Source: Thermotoga sp. Mc24 (GTDB taxonomy: Bacteria > Thermotogota > Thermotogae > Thermotogales > Thermotogaceae). From it: DNA of 64,000 bases. How positions within the stretch are numbered: the stretch's first letter is position 1; each line of letters opens with the position of its first letter. Below, piece by piece: positions 19,434-27,331 of this stretch. Below the pieces are notes generated by a model. The model was given only the letters and a program-made list of their open reading frames with translations. It ran no database searches and was not told the DNA's origin. The stretch covers positions 62,001 to 126,000 of the forward strand of contig NZ_JSFH01000011.1 of the NCBI RefSeq assembly GCF_000784835.1, written 5' to 3'. Made by a program: the position numbers and the translations under genes.

Positions 19434-19882
19434 ATCTCCAGCTTTCCCTCCGAAACCACCCTCAGAATGTCTATTCTTCTCACTATGCCAACGAGCTGCA
19501 TAGCTTCATCGACAACAGGAAGCGATTTAAAACCATGTCTTATGAGATAATCCGCTGCTACAATGAGCGGATCTTCTTCTTTCACAACGACAGGAGGTTT
19601 GTTCATAAAATCAGATACGGGTCTGTCCTTTATTTTGACTACGTTTCTTATCAGCTGGTTGGTATCTGGAATGAAAGAAGCGGATCTCAAAAGCGAGAAA
19701 TAACTGGGCACAAGGGCCTTTATGAGATCGCTCTCACTGACAAAACCAACCACTCTCATATCGTGGTCGACAACGGGAATTCCTGAGAGGTTCTGCCTGG
19801 AAAGAAGTTTTATCACTGTTTCAACCGTTTCATCCTCGAAAACAGCGGAAATATCATAGATGACGGCTTCCTTTACCCTCAT
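19430..19882 (-). CDS. Two-CBS-domain protein
   Basis: 150 residues made almost entirely of two CBS motifs: ETVIKLLSRQNLSGIPVVDHDMRVVGFVSESDLIKAL (in parts) and DFMNKPPVVVKEEDPLIVAADYLIRHGFKSLPVVDEAMQLVGIVRRIDILR (in parts). Together they form one Bateman module that commonly binds AMP, ATP or SAM. There is no attached enzyme or channel domain, so the partner is unknown. GAGGGTGA precedes the ATG. The start is one base from the PfkB kinase stop and the end overlaps mtaB by 4 bases, so it belongs to the same transcript; energy sensing is only a guess. Confidence 0.88.
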   Translation of the reverse strand: MRVKEAVIYDISAVFEDETVETVIKLLSRQNLSGIPVVDHDMRVVGFVSESDLIKALVPSYFSLLRSASFIPDTNQLIRNVVKIKDRPVSDFMNKPPVVVKEEDPLIVAADYLIRHGFKSLPVVDEAMQLVGIVRRIDILRVVSEGKLEI

Positions 19883-20842
19883 TTACTTCACCCTCTCTAC
19901 GGTGAAGTGATCGTACTCCTTCTTTATCACCTCGAGGTCGGGCATGTACTTCTCTTTTCTTCGAGTGGCAGCCAGTGCGGAAGCGAAACCAAATTTTGCC
20001 ATTTCAAGGAAATTGGCCCCATGATTGATGAAGTAATAAACCATACCGGCAACGTACGCATCCCCCGCACCCAAAAGATGTGATGTGTCTATTTCTTCTT
20101 TGGATTTTATAAGCCAGATCCCTTCTCTTGTCGCGACAATATCGTTCTTCACTTCATAAGACACCACGGAAACTTGTGATTTTTCGGCGAGTTTTTCGGC
20201 GAGTTTCACATAATCATCAAAGGTTTTCAATTCAACACCAAGAAAAGAAGCATGATTACCTCTCAAATCTGGTTTCACAACGTTGGGATACTCCGGTCCT
20301 TCATAGATTCTCTCAAGCAATCTGGGAGTCTGTTCGACGAAGACGAAGATTCCCTTTTCACGTGCGAGCCTCACCAGTTCATTGCATATTCCCTCGTTCA
20401 CTCCCGGCGGAATACTTCCTGATATGACAACGCAATCGACTTTTGAAAGCGTCATCTTGTATCTTCTCAGAAAGTGTTTCACATCCATCTCTGTAACATT
20501 CGGACCGGGAAAATTTATAGCAGTTATCGTTTTATTCTTTTCGTCGATTATCTCTATGTTTTCCCTCGTTTCTCCTTCTACATAAACAAAATTCGTTGTG
20601 ATCAGCTTTGAAATTTTTCTCAATTCCTCCACAAGAATCTTTCCCATGTATCCTCCCACGAATCCGGTGGCGACTGACGGTACCCCCAGTTTGGAAAGGG
20701 CTATAGAAACGTTTATCCCCTTTCCACCTGGAGACATTTGAGTTTTAGAAAGATCTCTTATTCTGTACAACCGGTTCACCCGAAAATCTTCTATAAAAAT
20801 TTCCCTGTCTAAAGCAGGATTAAGGGTCACCGTCAGGACCAT
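19883..20842 (-). CDS. PfkB-family kinase, 1-phosphofructokinase-like
   Basis: 319 residues. VTLNPALDREIFIEDF at the N-terminus and SPGGKGINVSIALSKLG (~37-53) are the first PfkB signature of the FruK/LacC/tagatose-6-phosphate kinase branch. SGSIPPGV follows, and the second signature LLGAGDAYVAGMVYYF (~253) contains the catalytic Asp and the anion hole GAGD. This branch phosphorylates sugar phosphates such as fructose 1-phosphate. No fructose PTS gene is nearby, so the true substrate is unsettled. ATG 20842 has GAGGTGA upstream. It is followed, one base after its stop, by the CBS protein. Confidence 0.88.
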   Translation of the reverse strand: MVLTVTLNPALDREIFIEDFRVNRLYRIRDLSKTQMSPGGKGINVSIALSKLGVPSVATGFVGGYMGKILVEELRKISKLITTNFVYVEGETRENIEIIDEKNKTITAINFPGPNVTEMDVKHFLRRYKMTLSKVDCVVISGSIPPGVNEGICNELVRLAREKGIFVFVEQTPRLLERIYEGPEYPNVVKPDLRGNHASFLGVELKTFDDYVKLAEKLAEKSQVSVVSYEVKNDIVATREGIWLIKSKEEIDTSHLLGAGDAYVAGMVYYFINHGANFLEMAKFGFASALAATRRKEKYMPDLEVIKKEYDHFTVERVK

Positions 20843-20871
20843 ACAATCACCTCGAAATCAAAAGTGGGGAA

Positions 20872-21576
20872 TCACATTTTTAAAACAAAATCCTTGGGAC
20901 TCCCAACATAATTGATTTTACCATTATTCAGTATCACCAACAAATCGGCGATGTAGAGAAACCTCTGGAGGATACGAGTGGATATGATAAATGTTCGTTC
21001 CTCCTTTATTTTGAGGAACATGTCCATTATCTTCTCCAGATTTTCATCGTCAAGGTGATCCAGCAGACAATCCATCAAAATGATACGGGGTTTTTTCTGT
21101 TCGAGAATGAAAAGAAGGAGGGAGATCTTTTCGGCAGGGGAGAAGACAGAAAGGGGTGTCTTTCGGCCGCGGATGAGCATTCTCAGTATTCCAAGATCAT
21201 CGAGTTTCTCGGAAAAATCCTCCAGAGAAATTTTCCTTTTCAGGGCAAGCTTAAGAAACTCATCGAAAGTGTAGTGATTCATCGCATCGATGAAACTCGT
21301 ATCAAGGTACAGAGCGTTTTTCCTGAGGTAGATATCGTCGAGATCCTGAACATTTTGATCGAATAAATAGACAGAACCGCTTCTGGAAATCTCGTTGAAT
21401 ATTTCAACGTTCAATTTGACGATAGATCTGAGAAGAAAAGATTTTCCGGATCCTCTTGGACCATAAAGAACGTTCATTCCTTCAACAAAGGAAACAGTTA
21501 TATTCTCAAGTACACTTTTACCATCCACAGATATGGAAAACTTTTCAAACCTTATCGGAAACTTTTCGCTTTTCAT
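20872..21576 (-). CDS. ABC-type ATPase with degenerate catalytic motifs
   Basis: 234 residues. Walker A is intact (YGPRGSGKSFLL, ~36-47). The other motifs are not: the signature LSGGQ region reads VFSPAEKISLLLF (~128), Walker B reads IILMDCLLDHLDDENL with Cys where the catalytic Glu should be (~155), and the H-loop 'iisTHd' reads IISTRIL with Arg for His (~198). ATP binding is plausible, but turnover should be weak. No permease gene adjoins it. The frame starts ATG 21576, 32 bases inside the end of a 56-codon ORF. It could be a regulatory or structural ABC protein, or one half of a heterodimer with a partner encoded elsewhere. Confidence 0.8.
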   Translation of the reverse strand: MKSEKFPIRFEKFSISVDGKSVLENITVSFVEGMNVLYGPRGSGKSFLLRSIVKLNVEIFNEISRSGSVYLFDQNVQDLDDIYLRKNALYLDTSFIDAMNHYTFDEFLKLALKRKISLEDFSEKLDDLGILRMLIRGRKTPLSVFSPAEKISLLLFILEQKKPRIILMDCLLDHLDDENLEKIMDMFLKIKEERTFIISTRILQRFLYIADLLVILNNGKINYVGSPKDFVLKM

Positions 21577-21715
21577 CGTTATCTCTTTCTTTCTTCTCGT
21601 CGAGCCCCAAACGTCTTTTTATCTCCCTGAGAGCACTTTCATCCCCATCAGTCATCATTTTGAGCAAATCTATTTGCGATAGAACACGAGGATTTTTGGA
21701 TATTTTTTTCTCCAA
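21545..21715 (-). CDS. Small 56-residue ORF ahead of the degenerate ABC ATPase
   Basis: TTG 21715 lies 6 bases after AGGTGA within GAGGTGATGCCCC, a normal start for this genome, and the frame runs to TGA 21545. The product is charged and helical: SKNPRVLSQIDLLKMMTDGD, then ALREIKRRLGLDEKKERDND and a basic end. There is no membrane segment. It overlaps the ABC ATPase start by 32 bases, which suggests translational coupling. It is the first gene of the long minus-strand run. I recognise no family. Support comes from the ribosome site, composition and coupling only. Confidence 0.6.
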   Translation of the reverse strand: MEKKISKNPRVLSQIDLLKMMTDGDESALREIKRRLGLDEKKERDNDEKRKVSDKV

Positions 21716-21808
21716 GGGGCATCACCTCGTTTTTGATTCTAACCCCAAACCTTTAATTGGACTTGTATGGATCATTACAATTAGAACCAGGAAAATGTAA
21801 TAAAACGT

Positions 21809-21834
21809 CTCCAGGGTTAAAATCTATCCTGGAG
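21809..21834 (+). promoter_or_regulatory. Hairpin covering half of the ribosome site of the first radical-SAM gene
   Basis: CTCCAGG (21809-21815) is a perfect 7-base complement of CCTGGAG (21828-21834), leaving a 12-base A/T-rich loop. The right arm includes the first four bases of the GGAGGTGAT ribosome site that serves ATG 21843. In RNA this would hide part of the site. It may control translation, or act as a simple temperature-sensitive element. Inference from sequence only. Confidence 0.5.
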
Positions 21835-21842
21835 GTGATCGA

Positions 21843-22814
21843 ATGCGAAATCCACCTTTCATCGTGGAATACGAACTGACACTGCGATGCAACTTCAGAT
21901 GCAAACACTGCTACTGCGAGGCTGGAAAGTCCCATCCCGAAGAGTTGAGCTTCGAAGAAATAAAGGAACTGATACTCGACATGAAAGAACTGGGTACCTG
22001 GGCTCTCGATATCATAGGTGGTGAACCTCTTCTTCATCCTCAAATACTGGATATTCTCGCTTTTGGAAAGAAAGTTGGGCAGCGTCTCATGATCAACACC
22101 AACGGTTCGCTCGCCACCAGGGAAATGGTACAAAAAATAAAAAAGGCCAATTCCGACGTGCTTGTCGGTGTTTCTCTTGAAGGCCCAGATCCTGAGATCA
22201 ACGATTTTGTGAGAGGGGCCGGAAGCTTTGAAAGAGCAGTTCAGGGCATTAAAAACTTCGTGAATGAAGGTTTTCAAGTCACCATTTTGAACGTGATAAA
22301 CAGGAGAAACTGGAGAAAGTTTGAGAATATGGTAAAACTCGCACTGGAACTGGGAGTTAATGCTCTGTACGTAGATAGGTTCATACCAGTCGGAAGGGGC
22401 ATGATCCATGCAAGAGAACTGGATATGAATCCCGACGAGTGGAAAGTGGCCATAAAACACGTTCTTGGAGTGATAGAAAACTACAAAGACCGTTTGACAT
22501 TTTACGTGGAAGAGTCTATATCAGGAAGGCCATGCACTGCCGGTATCACACACGCGTCGGTTCTGGCCAATGGCACGGTTGTTCCCTGTGGGCACTTCAG
22601 GTACAGCAAGGAATTCTACATGGGGAATGTGAGAGAAAAGAAATTCTCGGAAATCTGGCGCGAATACACTCCCGTTCCTTCCCCGGCTTCCTGCCAGCAG
22701 TGTCCCATCCTGAACAAATGTGGTGGTGGTTGCAAGGCTTATTATCTGCTGAGAGGACACGAAAAAGATGAAGCTATCTGTTTTCTGAACAAAGAGCGGT
22801 ACAACATAAAGTAA
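21843..22814 (+). CDS. Radical SAM / SPASM protein
   Basis: 323 residues. Radical SAM cluster motif CNFRCKHC (CxxxCxxC, ~17-24) after an ELTL strand, then IIGGEPLLHP (GGEP, SAM-amino contact) and VSLEGPDPEIND. The C-terminal SPASM-type region holds further cysteines: GRPCTAG, VVPCGHF, CQQCPILNKCGGGCKAYYL and AICFL, enough for one or two auxiliary 4Fe-4S clusters. Such proteins modify peptides or act in cofactor assembly (PqqE/AlbA/NirJ-like). I see no peptide substrate gene beside it. ATG 21843 follows GGAGGTGAT. It is divergent from the small ORF/ABC run and upstream of a second radical-SAM gene. Confidence 0.87.
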   Translation: MRNPPFIVEYELTLRCNFRCKHCYCEAGKSHPEELSFEEIKELILDMKELGTWALDIIGGEPLLHPQILDILAFGKKVGQRLMINTNGSLATREMVQKIKKANSDVLVGVSLEGPDPEINDFVRGAGSFERAVQGIKNFVNEGFQVTILNVINRRNWRKFENMVKLALELGVNALYVDRFIPVGRGMIHARELDMNPDEWKVAIKHVLGVIENYKDRLTFYVEESISGRPCTAGITHASVLANGTVVPCGHFRYSKEFYMGNVREKKFSEIWREYTPVPSPASCQQCPILNKCGGGCKAYYLLRGHEKDEAICFLNKERYNIK

Positions 22815-22830
22815 CTTAAATGAAACTTGA

Positions 22831-22871
22831 TTGTCACTGTGTGTGCATAGAATATTTTTACCGACTGGTAA
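22831..22871 (+). promoter_or_regulatory. Candidate promoter with overlapping TetR-type operator
   Basis: TTGTCA (22831-22836), a 16-base spacer and TATTTT (22853-22858) make a moderate promoter 37 bases ahead of the second radical-SAM start. TTACC-GACT-GGTAA (22858-22871), an inverted repeat with 5-base arms flanked by T and A runs, begins at the last base of the -10 and covers the expected transcription start. The TetR gene two cistrons later is the obvious candidate to bind it. Both are read from sequence, not tested. Confidence 0.42.
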
Positions 22872-22894
22872 GTAAAAAATATGGAGGTGGTTGG

Positions 22895-24343
22895 ATGGCA
22901 GTAGGTGGAATCAAAGGAATGATCTATCGCCAGGCAGGAAAACTCGTCGGTTCATTCGTTAAAAACGCTGAAGTGGAAACTCTTGGAAGGATCTTCGGTA
23001 CTTTGAGCATGTTCACAAAAGAACCCGCGAAAAGCGGTCTCAGAAAACTAGCTGACCTCGCAAAAGAAAGACATCCCATGGTGATGTCATGGGTGAACGT
23101 TTTCAAAAAAGCGAGCCCAAAATGTGTTGAAGGGGTTATAAACAACCTGATCATCAACGAATTCGCCCTTGGAGAACCCATCAGGCAGGAAAAGATGCAC
23201 GAGTACAAAACGGTACTCCCAAAACTCCTCGTTCTGAGCCCCACATACGCCTGTAATCTGAACTGTGTTGGATGTTACGCGGGACTTTACGGTAGAAAAT
23301 ACGAACTCTCTCACGACGAAGTCAGAGACATCTTGAAACAGGCCAACGATCTGGGAATTTACTTCTTCATCATCACCGGTGGTGAACCCTTCTTCTGGCC
23401 TCACCTGATGGACATATTCGAAGAATTCAAAGACAGCTACTTCCTGGTCTACAGCAACGGAACTCTGATAAAAGAAGAAACGGCCAAGAAACTCGCAGAT
23501 CTTGGAAATGTGACGATCTCCATATCTGTGGAGGGTTTCGAAACTGACACAGACTGGAGAAGAGGAAGGGGAATATTCAAGAGAGTCCTCGAAGCCTGGG
23601 AAAGGCTCAGAAGACACGGTGTGATTTTCGGAGCTTCTGTGACGGCAACACGAATGAACCACGACACCATAATGAAGGATGAATTCTGGGACTTCCTCGA
23701 AGAACAGGGAGTTTCTTACGTGTGGGTATACCAGTTCATGCCTGTGGGAATGAATCCAACGATAGACCTCGTTCCCACACCACAGCAGAGATACGAAAGA
23801 TTCCAAAAACTTGAACAGCTCAGACTCAGCGGAAGATTCGCCTTCGTCGCCGACTTCTGGAACCACGGGTTCCTCACCAACGGCTGTCTCGCAGCGGGTG
23901 CTAAGTACCTCCACATAAACGCGAAAGGTTACGTGGAACCCTGTGTCTTCCAGCAGTTCGCGGTGGACAGCATTCGCGAGAAAAAGCTCATCGACATTCT
24001 GAGATCGCCGTTCTTCGAAGCCTACAAGAGGATGATTCCTTACAGCGACAATCTCTTCAGACCGTGTCCGATAATTGACAACCCGAAAGTCTTCAGAGCC
24101 ATGGTGAGAGCCTTCAACGCAAAACCACAGCACGAGGGATCCGAAAGGGTCATCACAGATCTTGCACCCGAGCTGGACAAACTCGCAGCCGAATGGAAGA
24201 AATACGCAGACAAACTCTGGTATGAAGAAGGTTACTCCGAAATCTATCCAGCCAACAGAGGAGTTTACAGCTACGAAGTGAGAATGAGAAGATATGCAGA
24301 CAAAGAAAAACTCCTCGCGGTGGACAAACGTTACAGGAACTGA
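22895..24343 (+). CDS. Radical SAM protein with SPASM-like C-terminus
   Basis: 482 residues from ATG 22895, chosen for GGAGGTGG just upstream; a longer frame to 22820 would translate the promoter region. The first ~100 residues are a helical extension (YRQAGKLVGSFVKNAEVE). The radical SAM core follows: SPTYACNLNCVGCYAG (CxxxCxxC, ~117-124), FFIITGGEPFFWP and ISISVEGFETDTD. Later cysteines occur in TNGCLAAG, VEPCVFQQF and FRPCPIIDN, which suggests an auxiliary cluster. Resembles the large radical-SAM proteins often found with TetR regulators in anaerobes; the product is unknown to me. The tetR gene follows 15 bases later. Confidence 0.87.
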   Translation: MAVGGIKGMIYRQAGKLVGSFVKNAEVETLGRIFGTLSMFTKEPAKSGLRKLADLAKERHPMVMSWVNVFKKASPKCVEGVINNLIINEFALGEPIRQEKMHEYKTVLPKLLVLSPTYACNLNCVGCYAGLYGRKYELSHDEVRDILKQANDLGIYFFIITGGEPFFWPHLMDIFEEFKDSYFLVYSNGTLIKEETAKKLADLGNVTISISVEGFETDTDWRRGRGIFKRVLEAWERLRRHGVIFGASVTATRMNHDTIMKDEFWDFLEEQGVSYVWVYQFMPVGMNPTIDLVPTPQQRYERFQKLEQLRLSGRFAFVADFWNHGFLTNGCLAAGAKYLHINAKGYVEPCVFQQFAVDSIREKKLIDILRSPFFEAYKRMIPYSDNLFRPCPIIDNPKVFRAMVRAFNAKPQHEGSERVITDLAPELDKLAAEWKKYADKLWYEEGYSEIYPANRGVYSYEVRMRRYADKEKLLAVDKRYRN

Positions 24344-24358
24344 TGTGGAGGGATCGAA

Positions 24359-24931
24359 TTGAGCTCCGAAACAAGGAGGAAAATCCTCGAAGCGGCGAGG
24401 AAGGCATTCTCAAAATATGGCTACGATGGAGTCAGTATGGAAGAAATCGCACGTGAGGCCGGTGTGAAAAAGGCTCTCATCTACTACTATTTTCCAAGCA
24501 AGGACAAACTTTTTGAAGAGGTCTGGAGAGAAGCACTCGAGGAACTGGAGAGTCATCTTTTTTCCGTCACTGAAGAGACGAACTCCTACTTTGCGAAAAT
24601 AAAAAAGTTTCTGAAGTCCTACGTCGACTTTGTTCTGAATAAGACCGTTTTGAACGAAATCATCGAGAAAGAAAAATCGACCGTCAGATTCGAGGAAGAA
24701 AAATGGTCGAAACTCAGAGAACGTTATGAAAGCTTTATAAAGCGAGTCGAAGAACTCATAGAAGAAGGGAAGAAACAAAACTACGTTTACAAAGATCTCG
24801 ATTCCCGGGCTGCCGCGGAGCTGATAGTCAACTCGTTCGGAGACGTTCCAAAGGATAAAAGACTGCTTCAGAACATCCAGGAAATGATACTCAGAGGATT
24901 GCTCAATGTGAAAACAGAAGAGGGGCGTTAG
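24359..24931 (+). CDS. TetR/AcrR-family transcriptional regulator
   Basis: 190 residues. The N-terminal helix-turn-helix has the full TetR signature: KILEAARKAFSKYGYDGVSMEEIAREAGV then KALIYYYFPSKDKLFEEVW (in parts, ~6-55). The rest is an all-helical ligand/dimer domain of usual length with no clear ligand clue. TTG 24359 is the start: GGAGG lies 7 bases upstream, directly after the previous stop. It probably represses its own operon through the inverted repeat at 22858-22871. The gene's last codons form the left arm of the terminator hairpin. Confidence 0.92.
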   Translation: MSSETRRKILEAARKAFSKYGYDGVSMEEIAREAGVKKALIYYYFPSKDKLFEEVWREALEELESHLFSVTEETNSYFAKIKKFLKSYVDFVLNKTVLNEIIEKEKSTVRFEEEKWSKLRERYESFIKRVEELIEEGKKQNYVYKDLDSRAAAELIVNSFGDVPKDKRLLQNIQEMILRGLLNVKTEEGR

Positions 24932-24940
24932 CCCCTCTTC
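24917..24940. terminator. Bidirectional terminator between tetR and pheT
   Basis: GAAGAGGGGC (24917-24926), loop GTTA, GCCCCTCTTC (24931-24940): a perfect 10-base stem lying between convergent genes and including the tetR stop codon. The T-runs on either side are short (ATCTTAATCT on plus, TGTTTTC on minus), so it may serve both directions with moderate strength. Confidence 0.78.
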
Positions 24941-24949
24941 ATCTTAATC

Positions 24950-27316
24950 TCAGAATCTTCTTCTTATTCCAAACTCCTCTTCCGCTTTCTGTACCATCTC
25001 TTCGAAAATTCTGTTCACTTCTTCGTCGGTCAGAGTTCTTTCCGGGTGCCTGAACACCACATAGAATGTAACACTCACCATATCCTCCGGGATTCCTCTT
25101 CCTTCATAGACATCAAACACTCCCACTTCCTCCACCAGATCTCCTCCACTCTCTCTGAAAAGCTCGATGATCTTCACAGACTCAAATCCCTTCGGAAGCA
25201 GGAAGGAGATATCTCTTCTCACAGCGGGAAATCTCGGTGTAGGCCTGTAGGCGGGTCTCTTCGATGCGCATTCTCTCAGAAGTTCCATGTCTACCTCGAA
25301 GAAGTAGGTATTCTCTTTCACATCGTACTCATCAAGGAGCTTTGGATCTACCATTCCAATAAAACCGATCTCCCAGTTTTCCACGTAGATACGAGCGGAT
25401 CTGGTTGGGAACAATCCAGGTATCTTTGCGGCTCTGTATTCGACGTTCACTCCGAGTCTGAAGAAGAGTTCATCGAGAACACCCTTGATTGTGTAGAAGG
25501 ACACGTTTCTTTTATCGGTGTAGTCTCCCGGATTTTCCAATCCACAGCTCATGGCAGAAAGCGTCTCTATCTCCCTGAAATTTCCATTTTCCTCGAAGTA
25601 AACCTTTCCGATTTCGAAGAGCTTCAGATCTCTGTTCTGCCTCTTGAAATTTTCAGCGAGCACTTGTATAAGGCTGTAAAATTGTGACGTCCTCATCACA
25701 TCCATATCTGAAACGATAGGATTGGAGAGAGTTATGGGTTCTCTACCCACCAGAGGCCATCTTTTAACCTTCTGGGAATCCACAAAAGAGAAAGTCACCA
25801 CTTCATCGAAACCCATTCCTTTCATGAATTGAGAAATTTCCCTTCTGAAGAGCTGTTTCTCATCCCAGCCACGGTTTATTGCAGGAACGCTTATCACCTT
25901 CGATTCGACTTTCTCGTACCCGTAAATCCTTCCTATCTCTTCTATGAGGTCTATCTCCCTTTCAACGTCCGGTCTGAAGGTGGGAACAAGAACTTCGTAA
26001 CTGTCTCCTCTGTCCTCCACCTGGAATTCAAGGTGTTTGAGAATATTGCCCGGCTCTTCAACTTTCGTTCCCAGTATCTTTTCGATTCTGGCTTTTCTGA
26101 GCATCACCTTTTTGGATTCTATCTTTCGAGGATAAACATCCCAGAATTTCCCAAGAACATGACCGCCGGCCAGCTTTTGAATCAATTCTGCAAGCCTCAA
26201 AGACACAAGTTCCACATCGTTCGGATCCACACCTCGTTCGAACCTGTAAGAAGACTCAGAACTGATTCCAAGCGCTTTGGATGCCTTTCTTATCCTCACA
26301 GGATCGAAGTAAGCCACTTCCAGCACCAGGTCTCTGGTGTCATCGTACACACCAGATTCCATTCCCCCCATGATTCCGCCAAGTGCGAGGACGTTCTCAC
26401 CGTCCGTTATCAGGACTTCTCCGCCCTTCAGCTCGTACTCCCTTTCGTCGAGCAGCAGGACTCTTTCTCCACCCTTTGCAGCCTTCACGATAATTCTTTT
26501 GTTTTTTAGCCTGTTCAGGTCGAACGCGTGAACGGGATGCCCCAGTTCGAGCATCACGTAGTTCGTGGCATCGACCACGTTGTTCAAAGAACGAACCCCT
26601 GCCGCTACAAGCCTTGCTTTCATCCAGAGTGGCGAATCTTTCACGGTGACGCCTTTCATTATTCGAGCGGAGTATCTCGGGCAACCCTCCACGTCTTCTA
26701 TCTCCACATCGAACTGAACATCTTCATCCACAAAAGAAACATCGGGTTGAGGCTTTTTCAAAGGCCTTCCGCTGAGGGCAGAGAGTTCTCTTGCAACACC
26801 AATGATCGAAAGACAATCGGGTCTGTTCGGAGTTATCTCTATGTCCAAGACCCTTTCGTTGAGTCCGTATTTCTCTATCACGTTCACACCGAGTTCCACG
26901 GGTTCAGGGAAACGATAAACCCGGTCGGATTTTTCCTCAAGACCCAGTTCTTCAAGTGAGCAAAGCATGCCCTCCGAGACGACTCCTTTGAATTCACGAG
27001 GCTCTATTTTGAGGCCGTTGTTCAGAGTGGCTCCTTCGAGAGCCAGTATGACGTAATCCCCCTCGTTCACAGTCTTATCGGCTGTGATGACCGTGTAGAT
27101 CCTTTTTCCGGTGTCCACCTTGCACACGATGATCTTTTCTGAGGCGGGATGATCAAGCCGTTCTATCACCTTCGCTGTGATTATCTCTCCGGAGACACTG
27201 AACGGTCTCAGAATATCTTCCACACTCGTTCCAGAAAAAGTGAGTCTTTCCGCTATCTGCTCAATGTCCCAATCGAGATCTATGAATTCTCTGAGCCAGG
27301 ATTCGGGAACTCTCAC
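24950..27316 (-). CDS. pheT: Phenylalanyl-tRNA synthetase beta subunit
   Basis: 788 residues, normal for bacterial PheT. N-terminal RVPESWLREFIDLD; an EMAP/OB tRNA-binding insert (~40-150) with KVDTGKRIYTVITAD; B3/B4 editing domain (NYVMLELGHPVHAFDLNRL); B5 domain (RKARIEKILG); catalytic-like domain with EIGRIYGYEKV; and a C-terminal FDX-ACB anticodon domain (RFPAVRRDISFLLP). It pairs with PheS as an alpha2-beta2 enzyme that charges tRNA-Phe and edits Tyr-tRNA-Phe. GTG 27316 follows GGGGG by 9 bases and lies 15 bases after pheS. Confidence 0.97.
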   Translation of the reverse strand: MRVPESWLREFIDLDWDIEQIAERLTFSGTSVEDILRPFSVSGEIITAKVIERLDHPASEKIIVCKVDTGKRIYTVITADKTVNEGDYVILALEGATLNNGLKIEPREFKGVVSEGMLCSLEELGLEEKSDRVYRFPEPVELGVNVIEKYGLNERVLDIEITPNRPDCLSIIGVARELSALSGRPLKKPQPDVSFVDEDVQFDVEIEDVEGCPRYSARIMKGVTVKDSPLWMKARLVAAGVRSLNNVVDATNYVMLELGHPVHAFDLNRLKNKRIIVKAAKGGERVLLLDEREYELKGGEVLITDGENVLALGGIMGGMESGVYDDTRDLVLEVAYFDPVRIRKASKALGISSESSYRFERGVDPNDVELVSLRLAELIQKLAGGHVLGKFWDVYPRKIESKKVMLRKARIEKILGTKVEEPGNILKHLEFQVEDRGDSYEVLVPTFRPDVEREIDLIEEIGRIYGYEKVESKVISVPAINRGWDEKQLFRREISQFMKGMGFDEVVTFSFVDSQKVKRWPLVGREPITLSNPIVSDMDVMRTSQFYSLIQVLAENFKRQNRDLKLFEIGKVYFEENGNFREIETLSAMSCGLENPGDYTDKRNVSFYTIKGVLDELFFRLGVNVEYRAAKIPGLFPTRSARIYVENWEIGFIGMVDPKLLDEYDVKENTYFFEVDMELLRECASKRPAYRPTPRFPAVRRDISFLLPKGFESVKIIELFRESGGDLVEEVGVFDVYEGRGIPEDMVSVTFYVVFRHPERTLTDEEVNRIFEEMVQKAEEEFGIRRRF

Positions 27317-27331
27317 CTCATCACACCCCCA

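Noticed and set aside
23087-24133. A 348-codon minus-strand frame opposite the second radical-SAM gene
   Set aside because: The plus-strand protein has clear CxxxCxxC and GGEP motifs and a good ribosome site; the antisense frame has neither motif nor site.
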